Assembly (NCBI RefSeq): GCF_026319365.1 | Contig: NZ_JAPDMS010000003.1 | Span: 62,001 to 126,000 of the forward strand | DNA: 64,000 nt | Origin: Methylophaga sp. OBS1 | Lineage (GTDB): Bacteria > Pseudomonadota > Gammaproteobacteria > Nitrosococcales > Methylophagaceae | Direction of reading: 5' to 3' | Shown here: positions 58,106-64,000 of the stretch, one piece after another | How positions within the stretch are numbered: position 1 is the stretch's first letter | Layout: each line of letters starts with the position of its first letter | Translations under genes and position numbers: made by a program | Notes under the pieces: generated by a model | Told to the model about the DNA's origin: nothing | The model's database searches: none | Seen by the model: only the letters and a program-made list of their open reading frames with translations

Positions 58106-59824
58106 CTAATATTGATAAGTCAGGCTGAAGCCCAGGTGCCTGCCTGATTCAAATCCTTCTGGTTTTTCCAGTGGTATACCCGCGAATAAATCATAAAACA
58201 GGCTCTTCCAATGGCCTTTAAGCCCCACTACCCAGCCAGCTAGCGTCTGTCCGAGCAGTAAATGAGCCGATTGACCACTGACATGGCCGACGTCAATACC
58301 GGTATAGAGTTGGTGTTGAGTTTGGCCCAGGCGCATGCTGAGCGTGTTCTGACTGAACCAGCCGCGTTCAGCCAGTAAAGTCATACCACCATCAAATCCT
58401 CTCACAGTGTAACGACCTGCTATCGACAAGCGATCCTGAGGCACCAGCGTGGTTTTATTCCACTGCGCTTCCCAGTAGCTGTTGAAGTTAAAGCCCTGTC
58501 CCAGAACGTCAAAGGGGTAGTTAAGATTGAGATTGGCCGTAATAATTTTAGGTCTTGAAGTGCCTTCATCAAATGCAGCTTCCGGCGCCGGCATAGCATC
58601 AAAGGCACCGGTACCACGCTGGTAAGCCAGGCCGATATCTAACGCAGCCTGTCTGATAAATAACTGATAGTTAAGTGATGCTATCCATCCAGACATGCGT
58701 CGATGCTGAACTTCAATTTCAGTGTCTTCAATAAAATTACGCGAGGATGTTTTATAGGCTTTCAGCCCTAGCTTCAGCCTGCTGCGGCTGTCTCTGTATA
58801 CGACCCGGCTCAATCCAGCCTCAGTCCTTCGACTCTTACCACTGTATTCGTATGTCTGGTTCAAGCCTGCAACATTCTGTCTGTATTCAGACTCGCTCGT
58901 GTTTGCTGACAAGTGCCAGTAACCAAGCGGGACGGAATAATGAAATGAATAGCCCTCAGTCCCACCGTCGTTCTCAGCATCGCCAAGATCGGTATGAACA
59001 CTGGCATAGAACAAATCACTCAAGCCAAGCGGGTTATCGAAAGATAACGTCGTCGCGCCCTGATAACGACCGGTAGCATCGTAACCACTGTCATTGACGC
59101 TCAAGGTGAGACGAACCGATTTTCGCTGTGAGTGATGAATAACAAGGTCGCTGAAGCCGGGCAGGGCTTTTTCATCTTCGGATGGGACAATGTCGACATC
59201 AGCTGAAACTGTCGGCACTCGCCGCATAGTCTCGACAGCTTGCTCTATATCTCTGATATTAAGCAGGGTGTCCTCCTCAAGCGGTAAAGCGGCACGTCCC
59301 GGTCTGGATAGCTCGGTGCTATCGCTAAACTGGATATTACTGACAATCCCAGGAATCACTGTTAGCTGCAATCTGCCGCCGGTCATATCCTGTGGCTGAA
59401 TCAGTACTCTGGTCGTGACATAACCTGCCTTGATAATCTGATTCTGAACCTGTTTGATTACGGCATTAACACCATTCACCCCAAGACATCGACCGATTAA
59501 GCCGGTGTGTTGCTCTAAGACTGCCTGCAACGCAAAGTTGAACTTCCCAGCCTGCTCTCCCACCAGAACAAATTCATCGATCACAAAGCAAGGCTCTTCG
59601 TCCTCAATCAAGGGTGCTGACACATCAGGCGCTGGTTGCAACCTTAATCTGCTGTCCTTTTGCTGCTGTTGCTCCAAAAGCTCAAGTCGACGTTTTTCCT
59701 GCTGCTGATATTTTGAATCGAATTCTTCATTGGCCAATGGCGCTGCCTGACACAGATGAGAATAAGCCAAAGTTGAGAGCAAGCATGCCAGCAACATGAG
59801 CGGCAACTTTACACCGAGTCGCAT
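58106..59824 (-). CDS. Two-partner secretion transporter TpsB (ShlB/FhaC/HecB family)
   Basis: A 572-residue outer-membrane protein with a signal peptide (residues 1-27), a coiled helical N-terminal plug segment rich in Glu/Gln, and a POTRA domain near residues 75-160. Two cysteines there (PCFVIDEFVL, GRCLGVNG) could pair. A 16-strand-type barrel follows, ending in GFSLTYQY with an aromatic last residue. It exports the TpsA encoded 18 bases downstream. Its ATG lacks a good ribosome binding site and lies 7 bases after the stop of a small leader ORF. Confidence 0.93.
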   Translation of the reverse strand: MRLGVKLPLMLLACLLSTLAYSHLCQAAPLANEEFDSKYQQQEKRRLELLEQQQQKDSRLRLQPAPDVSAPLIEDEEPCFVIDEFVLVGEQAGKFNFALQAVLEQHTGLIGRCLGVNGVNAVIKQVQNQIIKAGYVTTRVLIQPQDMTGGRLQLTVIPGIVSNIQFSDSTELSRPGRAALPLEEDTLLNIRDIEQAVETMRRVPTVSADVDIVPSEDEKALPGFSDLVIHHSQRKSVRLTLSVNDSGYDATGRYQGATTLSFDNPLGLSDLFYASVHTDLGDAENDGGTEGYSFHYSVPLGYWHLSANTSESEYRQNVAGLNQTYEYSGKSRRTEAGLSRVVYRDSRSRLKLGLKAYKTSSRNFIEDTEIEVQHRRMSGWIASLNYQLFIRQAALDIGLAYQRGTGAFDAMPAPEAAFDEGTSRPKIITANLNLNYPFDVLGQGFNFNSYWEAQWNKTTLVPQDRLSIAGRYTVRGFDGGMTLLAERGWFSQNTLSMRLGQTQHQLYTGIDVGHVSGQSAHLLLGQTLAGWVVGLKGHWKSLFYDLFAGIPLEKPEGFESGRHLGFSLTYQY

Positions 59825-59831
59825 GATGCTA

Positions 59832-59921
59832 TCAGTGAGCTAGAGAGCGGAGTTTTTTCTGATCAGAGTGATCAGCAAGACAAGTCGATAAAAGTGAATG
59901 GTTAGAAACAAATAAATCCAT
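59832..59921 (-). CDS. 29-codon leader ORF upstream of tpsB
   Basis: ATG at 59921, TGA at 59832-59834. A strong AAGGAGG lies 11 bases before the ATG, better than anything in front of tpsB itself, whose ATG comes 7 bases after this stop. The peptide begins MDLFVSNHSLLSTCLADHSD and is soluble and Leu/Ser-rich, with no signal peptide. It contains the hairpin-forming CTGATCA-CTC-TGATCAG. Translational coupling to tpsB is the simplest explanation; a coincidental frame cannot be excluded. Confidence 0.5.
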   Translation of the reverse strand: MDLFVSNHSLLSTCLADHSDQKKLRSLAH

Positions 59922-60030
59922 GTAGCTATTGTCCTCCTTGACATTGCCGCATCCCCAGCGACCTGCTAACCCATAAAAACGCGCACGTTCCTGTGCACTG
60001 ATTAACAAAAATAGAGGACTAAATTCACAA

Positions 60031-60060
60031 TTACTACAGTTTCGTGACGTTTTTTATCAA
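60031..60060 (-). promoter_or_regulatory. Candidate tpsBA promoter
   Basis: On the minus strand TTGATA (60055-60060, 5 of 6 to the -35 consensus) is followed after 18 bases by TAGTAA (60031-60036), a weak -10. The predicted start is near 60024, about 200 bases before tpsB. The CRP-type palindrome lies immediately upstream, at a class II-like distance. Confidence 0.4.
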
Positions 60061-60063
60061 TAG

Positions 60064-60079
60064 TGTGAAACAGCTCACA
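60064..60079. promoter_or_regulatory. CRP/Vfr-type binding site upstream of tpsBA
   Basis: TGTGA-AACAGC-TCACA is a perfect match to the TGTGA-N6-TCACA consensus on both half-sites. It lies 3 bases upstream of the candidate -35 of tpsBA and about 140 bases downstream of the diguanylate cyclase stop. So it fits regulation of the secretion locus by a cAMP receptor-type activator. Confidence 0.6.
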
Positions 60080-60216
60080 TCACTATCGCTTTAGCCATAA
60101 AGTTATGACGGAATGATGCTCGACTTCTCCTAAATGTGATGTTAACGCCACCAAAAATCTAAGCTCCGCTAGCCAGGGTTAGGTTGCTAGTTGGCGCTTT
60201 GAGTCAAAAGAATGTG

Positions 60217-61140
60217 TCAGGAACCGGGTTGATAAGCGACGACTTGGTTTCTGCCATTCGCTTTCGCCGTGTACAAGGCCCTGTCAGCTTCGTGAACAAT
60301 TTCCCCGACAGATTTATCTGCTTCAAAGTCGGATACACCAATAGAAGCAGTAAAAGTTATCTCTTTGTCTTCGTATTGAGCGCGAAGCTGGCTTATTTCT
60401 TTACAGACTTTCTCCAGAATCGCCAACGCGCTGTCATGCCCCGTATCTGGCAGCAATATCAGAAACTCTTCTCCGCCATAGCGACTGACGCTGTCAGAGT
60501 GTCTGAATGCAGAAGATAAATAATCTGACAAGACTCTAAGCACCTGGTCACCAGCCTGGTGGCCGTAGTTATCATTGACCGATTTGAAGAAATCGATGTC
60601 CAGCATGGCAATGCTGTAAGGCGTGCGATGACGCATCGAGTATGAGTGATTCTTTTCGAGAATCAATCCGATAGACTTTCTGTTGATCAACCCCGTCAAT
60701 GGATCAAAAGAATGTTGCTGATTGATCAAGTTATCACGCAAGGTGACCAGGGATTTCATTAATTTTTCTTGTTTGTGGGATACCCGTCGGTAGTCATCCA
60801 AATTCACTTCGCGAGTGCGTTTAAATGTCTCAACCAGCTTCCTGACTTCGTCATGCATGGTTTGATGCGTTGTCTCCAGCGTCTTGAACTCGGGATTGTC
60901 TCGAATCTCATCGCTGGAATGACTGTAAAACCAACAACCAAAATCGCACTTCCTGTGTGCATCCCCGGCCGTGATCGTGACCGGAAAATCCTGTTTACAA
61001 AGCAAGCCTTCATGGAGTTGAACATACCAGGCGCGATGGTTTTCAATTGCTCGTTCCATGATATTTAACGCCTCTTCAATTTCCTCTTGAGAGAAGTTAT
61101 TGCGGTTAACTATCTGGTTAAAATCAAGCTCGCTGGTCAT
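60217..61140 (-). CDS. dgcZ: Diguanylate cyclase with N-terminal zinc-binding CZB domain (DgcZ-like)
   Basis: A 307-residue cytosolic enzyme making cyclic di-GMP from GTP. I start at the ATG at 61140 (MTSELDF). An ATG at 61170 and a TTG at 61206 are alternatives, and none has a clear Shine-Dalgarno. The N-terminal CZB domain has HRAWYVQLHEG, RKCDFGCWFYSH and THQTMHDEV, the His-Cys-His-His zinc set of E. coli DgcZ, where zinc inhibits activity. The GGDEF domain has RYGGEEF near residue 220. An RxxD (RHSD) five residues before it is the inhibitory I-site, so product feedback is expected. It is upstream of tpsBA in the same direction, possibly linking adhesion to c-di-GMP. Confidence 0.88.
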   Translation of the reverse strand: MTSELDFNQIVNRNNFSQEEIEEALNIMERAIENHRAWYVQLHEGLLCKQDFPVTITAGDAHRKCDFGCWFYSHSSDEIRDNPEFKTLETTHQTMHDEVRKLVETFKRTREVNLDDYRRVSHKQEKLMKSLVTLRDNLINQQHSFDPLTGLINRKSIGLILEKNHSYSMRHRTPYSIAMLDIDFFKSVNDNYGHQAGDQVLRVLSDYLSSAFRHSDSVSRYGGEEFLILLPDTGHDSALAILEKVCKEISQLRAQYEDKEITFTASIGVSDFEADKSVGEIVHEADRALYTAKANGRNQVVAYQPGS

Positions 61141-61207
61141 TGTTATTTTGCTATTACCTGTTTTTACCATTACAACAGAGTCCGGCAGGTAACGACAGTC
61201 ATACAAC

Positions 61208-61621
61208 TTACAATTTCTTTATTTCATTTTCCTTTAGCTGATTTTCGAGGCTCTTTAAATCACCCAGCACCCAAACGTCACAGATCCGCTCACCTTCAAA
61301 AGTGAACAGGGCGCAGCCAGTCCAGCTTACACGTTCATGCGAGGGTAAATAGCCCATCAATTGATCTCTGTGAATGCCGGTAAAGGTCATCTTGGCAAAA
61401 ACCTTATCTCCCTCTTCGACGAGTTCTTCAATAATGCATTGGTAATCGCCCAATGCTTTGTGGACCATATCGACATAGTCAGAGAAACCCTGGTAGCCTT
61501 GTTTCTGCTGTCCCAAAGAGCCTCTGAAGGAGAAGTTCTCATGCAGGATCGAGGGCATGGCTGTCATATCATTAGCATCCCAGAGAACTTCATAAAATCT
61601 TCGGACTTGGTCTTTATGCAT
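61208..61621 (-). CDS. SnoaL-like / NTF2-fold ester cyclase family protein
   Basis: A 137-residue small protein with the SnoaL pattern: VRRFYEVLWDANDMTAMPSIL at the start, FRGSLGQQKQGYQGFSDYV near residue 32 and a central acidic strand VEEGDKVFAKMTFTG. Such proteins bind or isomerise small hydrophobic compounds; the substrate is unknown. Its start is 16 bases from the degenerate attC of the last integron cassette. No attC follows it, so it is probably chromosomal flank rather than a cassette. Confidence 0.75.
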   Translation of the reverse strand: MHKDQVRRFYEVLWDANDMTAMPSILHENFSFRGSLGQQKQGYQGFSDYVDMVHKALGDYQCIIEELVEEGDKVFAKMTFTGIHRDQLMGYLPSHERVSWTGCALFTFEGERICDVWVLGDLKSLENQLKENEIKKL

Positions 61622-61636
61622 TAACTGCGCTCAAAA

Positions 61637-61692
61637 TCATTACGCTTCATCCAGCCGACGCGTCAGCGGTCGCCTGAAGTGATTTGTCAGGC
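61637..61692 (-). repeat. Degenerate attC-like site of the terminal cassette
   Basis: On the minus strand GCCTGAC (R''-like, one change from RYYYAAC) is followed by arms CACTTCAGGCGACCGC and GTCGGCTGGATGAAGCG, ending in GTAATGA instead of GTTRRRY. The GNAT gene reads through it, giving the C-terminal SLQATADASAG typical of cassette proteins that end inside an attC. The damaged R' box suggests it can no longer recombine. Confidence 0.55.
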
Positions 61693-62105
61693 ACTATCTC
61701 CATCTTGATTGTAGAACCATTTCTTACAACCACTCTAAATCCCAATTTTTCATAAAGACGTTTGGCCGGATTATCCACAAACGTTGTGAGTCTGATTAAA
61801 GTATGTTGATTTTGAGTCAGAAAATCAGTGAGAAGCTTTGTCCCAATACCTTGCCCCTGAAATTGAGCAGCAAGTTGAATGTTGTCGATATAGAGTGAAT
61901 CTTTGTTGCTTACATGACTGAAGTATCCGACTGCTTTATCTCTAACGCTTATTATTTGAATATTGTCTACGACAAAGCCATTTCGGAATTCTGAGTCGAG
62001 CCAACCACCCCAGTGACGACAAAATAGGTCGTACATATTCTGTTTTGTGAGCTCGTAGCAAAATTCATAATCACCTTGATTCGCTCGTCGGAGGTCATAT
62101 TTCAT
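61647..62105 (-). CDS. GNAT family N-acetyltransferase (integron cassette)
   Basis: A 152-residue acetyltransferase. I start at the ATG at 62105 (MKYDLRRANQGDYEFCYELT), with GGAAG upstream. An ATG at 62120 is possible, and the open frame further upstream only reads through the attC. The acetyl-CoA loop is LAAQFQGQGIGTKLLTDFL near residue 90, with LYEKLGFRVV near 130. The substrate is unknown; cassette-borne GNATs acetylate antibiotics, proteins or metabolites. The last 11 residues come from the attC. Confidence 0.85.
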   Translation of the reverse strand: MKYDLRRANQGDYEFCYELTKQNMYDLFCRHWGGWLDSEFRNGFVVDNIQIISVRDKAVGYFSHVSNKDSLYIDNIQLAAQFQGQGIGTKLLTDFLTQNQHTLIRLTTFVDNPAKRLYEKLGFRVVVRNGSTIKMEIVPDKSLQATADASAG

Positions 62106-62126
62106 ATGTTGAGCTTCCATGTCACA

Positions 62127-62175
62127 GTCTAACGCTGCCATGCACGCTCTTGTCGCGTGCATGGCTTTGTTAAAA
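62127..62175 (-). repeat. Short attC site between the 357-residue and GNAT cassettes
   Basis: On the minus strand TTTTAAC (R'') and GTTAGAC (R', perfect GTTRRRY) enclose GCCATGCACGC-GACAAGA-GCGTGCATGGC, a perfect 11-bp hairpin. At 49 bases it is near the lower size limit of attC sites. The TAG of the upstream gene lies directly at its 5' end. Confidence 0.8.
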
Positions 62176-63249
62176 CTAGTTCTCCCCTTCATCTGAATCT
62201 TGATCAGGGGAAGGCAATTCCTTGGATTGAGAGTCCGGTGAGTAACCAATGCTCGAAGTAGTGCTGCCCACCTCTAGGCTCTTCTGAACTTCTGAGCCGA
62301 CTGACTGAGTTTCTCCATTGATTGTAAGGGAGCTTTGTCCGCCGACTAACAGGTTTACGTCCTTTGCTATGTGTACTGCTGAGGCTCGGAGATGATCTTC
62401 AATTTCGTCTGTGTTTACTCCCTCGGCCTTTAGCCGGTTGGAAAAATCCATAACAGAGTTAAGAGCATCCAGCTTTTGTGGAACAACCCCGAGTTGCCCC
62501 TCTTTCGTGTAATTCCGATAAATAAATGACGCCGACGATCGAAGACAATCAACGATAAGTCTAATGACACGTGAATCTCCAAAAACTTCGGACCAAAGGC
62601 TGCCTGACTCCACTTTTTGTAGCCTGAGCGGTGCTTCAGTTAAATCAACGCCAATGATCTGAGCAAATTCTTCATATAACCTATGTATCGCAAGAAGACG
62701 TTTGGCAAACTGATCCAAAGGCATTGAGTCCGGCAGGTAGATCGTCAGGGTCTGCCCTTCATGCCCAGAAGGCCCGCCCTCAAGATTCACGTATGCCAGT
62801 TGCACGGCCAAATGGAATCCGTTTAGCAATTCCAAAAGCGTTCTTGCTTCGACAATCAAAGGGCCTGCCGACTGAGCTGTATAGTGCTTGATGTAGTGCT
62901 CATAATGTTTTGCAAAAGCATCAATGCGAGAAGACACCTGCTTGATAAGTCCCAAATCCTCAATTCGAAGATTGGTCGCAACTGAAAGTTCGCTTTGAAA
63001 CTCTTCCATTGAGGCAAAAAACTTACGAGGGCTAATCGGAGATACCTCCTTACGAAGCTGATTCAGATGACCTCGCAAGTTGTTCGCCGCTTCGTTCCCC
63101 TTAGTACCAGACTCGCCAATCTTGCTCAGCAAATCGTTAAAGCCAGGAAATGACTCATTAATCAGTCTCAAACCTTCCCTGAAGTCCTGGGCTTTTTCAT
63201 AAGCCCCAAGCAGGATTTTCAGTTCTTGTTTTAGCTGAAATGACAGCAT
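62176..63249 (-). CDS. Cassette-encoded protein of unknown function, 357 residues
   Basis: AGGAGAT lies 8 bases before the ATG at 63249. The protein is cytosolic and mostly helical: a helical N-terminal 150 residues, a short strand-rich centre (GGPSGHEGQTLTIYLPDSM near residue 180), and a segment VESGSLWSEVFGDSRVIRLIVD near residue 235 that could be a membrane-proximal helix. The low-complexity acidic tail SPDQDSDEGEN stops right at the attC. I recognise no family. At just over 1 kb it is long for an integron cassette. Confidence 0.75.
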   Translation of the reverse strand: MLSFQLKQELKILLGAYEKAQDFREGLRLINESFPGFNDLLSKIGESGTKGNEAANNLRGHLNQLRKEVSPISPRKFFASMEEFQSELSVATNLRIEDLGLIKQVSSRIDAFAKHYEHYIKHYTAQSAGPLIVEARTLLELLNGFHLAVQLAYVNLEGGPSGHEGQTLTIYLPDSMPLDQFAKRLLAIHRLYEEFAQIIGVDLTEAPLRLQKVESGSLWSEVFGDSRVIRLIVDCLRSSASFIYRNYTKEGQLGVVPQKLDALNSVMDFSNRLKAEGVNTDEIEDHLRASAVHIAKDVNLLVGGQSSLTINGETQSVGSEVQKSLEVGSTTSSIGYSPDSQSKELPSPDQDSDEGEN

Positions 63250-63268
63250 TAGATTTATCTCCTGTAGA

Positions 63269-63360
63269 CTTTAACGAAGCTTAGGGGCACCCTTGGACTA
63301 GAGGGGAAGCCGCAATGAAAAGGCAGTCCGGCGGCCGCGTACTTCAGCGACTTGTTAAAA
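63269..63360 (-). repeat. attC-like site between the zinc-ribbon and 357-residue cassettes
   Basis: On the minus strand TTTTAAC (R''-like) and GTTAAAG (R'-like) bound 92 bases with internal pairing arms such as GGACT/AGTCC and AAG/CTT stretches next to the R boxes. The TAA of the upstream gene lies inside R''. Confidence 0.7.
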
Positions 63361-63801
63361 AGAAGTCCTATTCCTCCGCACTTGCGGCGGCACATAGTTG
63401 GCGTCAGTGAAGGTGTTCTTGCATGACCTACAATTCCAAGTATTTCTGCCACCGCCCTGTAAGCGCACCAAGCGCTGTTCGACATCGTAGCACCGTTGGC
63501 AATATGGCCCATCGCGAAGCTCGCCATCTTCGAGCCAGTAATAAGGGTTTTCCCAAATTACTCTCTGTTTGAGCGCAAGCTGTTCATTGAGTGATGCGAT
63601 CACATTGTCTTTTTCGATTAAGTCCGATTGAATCCCCGCAATTTCCAGCTTTGCCTCAGCTAGAGAGCTGATCAATTCCGCGATCTGAAGTTTTACTTCG
63701 GCCTGCTCGAGAGAAGAGCCACTGTCCTTGATAAGCTTGGCAATATCTGTAGCCGTTTTAAGGCTACCAAGTGCCGCCGCGATGGTTGCTATATCTGCCA
63801 T
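63355..63801 (-). CDS. Coiled-coil/zinc-ribbon protein of unknown function (integron cassette)
   Basis: A 148-residue protein. The ATG at 63801 is fixed by GAGGAG 4 bases upstream; the longer frame runs into the attC. An amphipathic start (MADIATIAAALGSLKTATD) leads to a coiled coil (about residues 30-80). A C-terminal domain follows with ENPYYWLEDGELRDGPYCQRC and WNCRSCKNTF, two CxxC pairs forming a probable zinc ribbon. I recall this family from many mobile or accessory loci, always as a hypothetical protein. Its role is unknown. Confidence 0.8.
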   Translation of the reverse strand: MADIATIAAALGSLKTATDIAKLIKDSGSSLEQAEVKLQIAELISSLAEAKLEIAGIQSDLIEKDNVIASLNEQLALKQRVIWENPYYWLEDGELRDGPYCQRCYDVEQRLVRLQGGGRNTWNCRSCKNTFTDANYVPPQVRRNRTSF

Positions 63802-63812
63802 AAACTCCTCTT

Positions 63813-63896
63813 TTTTAACGCTGCCAACACGCGCAGCTTTGTATTGTAGGCGCAGCCGCAACGGAAAAGCTGTCGCTGTGCGTGGCCTTGTTAGAT
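63813..63896 (-). repeat. attC-like site upstream of the zinc-ribbon cassette
   Basis: On the minus strand ATCTAAC (perfect RYYYAAC) starts and GTTAAAA ends an 84-base site. The arms GGCCACGCACAGC and GCTGCGCGTGTTGGC pair imperfectly, as attC arms do, and a central GC-rich segment forms the variable loop. Confidence 0.78.
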
Positions 63897-63897
63897 G

Positions 63898-63999
63898 CTA
63901 GTACTCAGTGTAGCCAACGACAAATCCGTCAAGACCAACTGAATATTTATCTTGTCCTCTATCAATCGAGGAGTACTCTTTTAGCCGCTTGGAAATACT
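63898..63999 (-). CDS. C-terminal end of a further cassette gene, cut by the window edge
   Basis: The frame is open from the window edge for 33 codons to a TAG at 63898-63900, which abuts the R'' box of the next attC. The visible end reads KYSVGLDGFVVGYTEY. No family can be assigned from so little. Confidence 0.6.
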   Translation of the reverse strand, partial: SISKRLKEYSSIDRGQDKYSVGLDGFVVGYTEY

Positions 64000-64000
64000 T

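Larger units (their letters stand above)
59922..60216. other. AT-rich regulatory gap upstream of the two-partner secretion locus
   Basis: With the leader ORF this makes a nearly 400-base region between tpsB and the diguanylate cyclase gene. Apart from the candidate promoter and CRP-type site I see no gene. It is visibly richer in A and T than the flanking core genome. Confidence 0.5.
61637..64000 (-). mobile_element. Distal part of an integron gene-cassette array
   Basis: Three complete cassette-like units and the end of a fourth lie head to tail on the minus strand, each a promoterless small gene followed by an attC-like site. The sites are about 61637-61692, 62127-62175, 63269-63360 and 63813-63896. 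Three of them have the stop codon within or immediately beside the R'' box, and the genes have no recognised chromosomal role. The cassettes run from high to low coordinates, so attI and the integrase should lie beyond the right edge of the window, and 61.6 kb is the distal end. Confidence 0.75.

Noticed and set aside
61208..61621. SnoaL-like gene as an additional integron cassette
   Set aside because: No attC-like site follows its stop codon, so I treat it as flanking chromosome.

Overview
The window is chromosomal DNA of a gammaproteobacterium, probably marine or halophilic. Evidence: gammaproteobacterial gene orders (uvrC-pgsA-tRNA-Gly/Cys, rsxABCDGE-nth), small gammaproteobacterial families (UbiK, ZapG/YhcB, DUF1841, PpnP), and three sodium-linked systems (NhaD, Rnf, a seven-subunit-type Mrp antiporter). 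The overall feel is of a Methylophaga-like methylotroph, but that is recollection and nothing in the window proves it.

Layout. 1-3.8 kb: the 5' part of a porin, an endonuclease/phosphatase-fold enzyme and a phospholipase D-VTT membrane fusion. 4.3-9 kb: metY, a Gly-Cys-Gly tRNA cluster, pgsA, uvrC. 9.1-13.4 kb: mfd and cmoM. 13.5-16.9 kb: a three-gene amidoligase module (retropepsin-like lipoprotein, inactive transglutaminase-7TM protein, ATP-grasp ligase). 16.9-25.3 kb: mixed metabolism and maintenance genes (SIMPL protein, radical SAM protein, oxidoreductase, peroxiredoxin, rpiA, fructosamine kinase family, LMW phosphatase, nhaD, MaoC protein). 25.5-33.9 kb: aroG, then the tightly overlapping rsxABCDGE-nth-DUF1841 run and an MDR reductase. 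34-40.9 kb: an anchored cytochrome c and mrp(AB)CDEFG-yaiI. 40.9-43.7 kb: a TonB-dependent receptor and a YcnI-like copper-type protein. 43.8-47.3 kb: comM-rep. 47.5-51.9 kb: outer-membrane and small housekeeping genes.

51.9-60.1 kb is an accessory two-partner secretion locus: TpsB transporter, a 1,927-residue TpsA exoprotein and a translationally coupled small lipoprotein. It is preceded by a 29-codon leader ORF with a strong ribosome binding site and by a perfect CRP-type palindrome. 60.2-61.6 kb carries a zinc-sensing-type diguanylate cyclase and a SnoaL-like protein.

61.6-64.0 kb is the distal end of what looks like an integron gene-cassette array. Three cassettes with minus-strand genes (GNAT acetyltransferase, an unknown 357-residue protein, a coiled-coil/zinc-ribbon protein) plus the end of another are separated by attC-like sites. 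In three of the four, the stop codon lies within or immediately beside the R'' box. The integrase and attI would lie beyond the right edge. This array and the secretion locus are the two most interesting accessory regions; the rest is mostly ordinary core genome.
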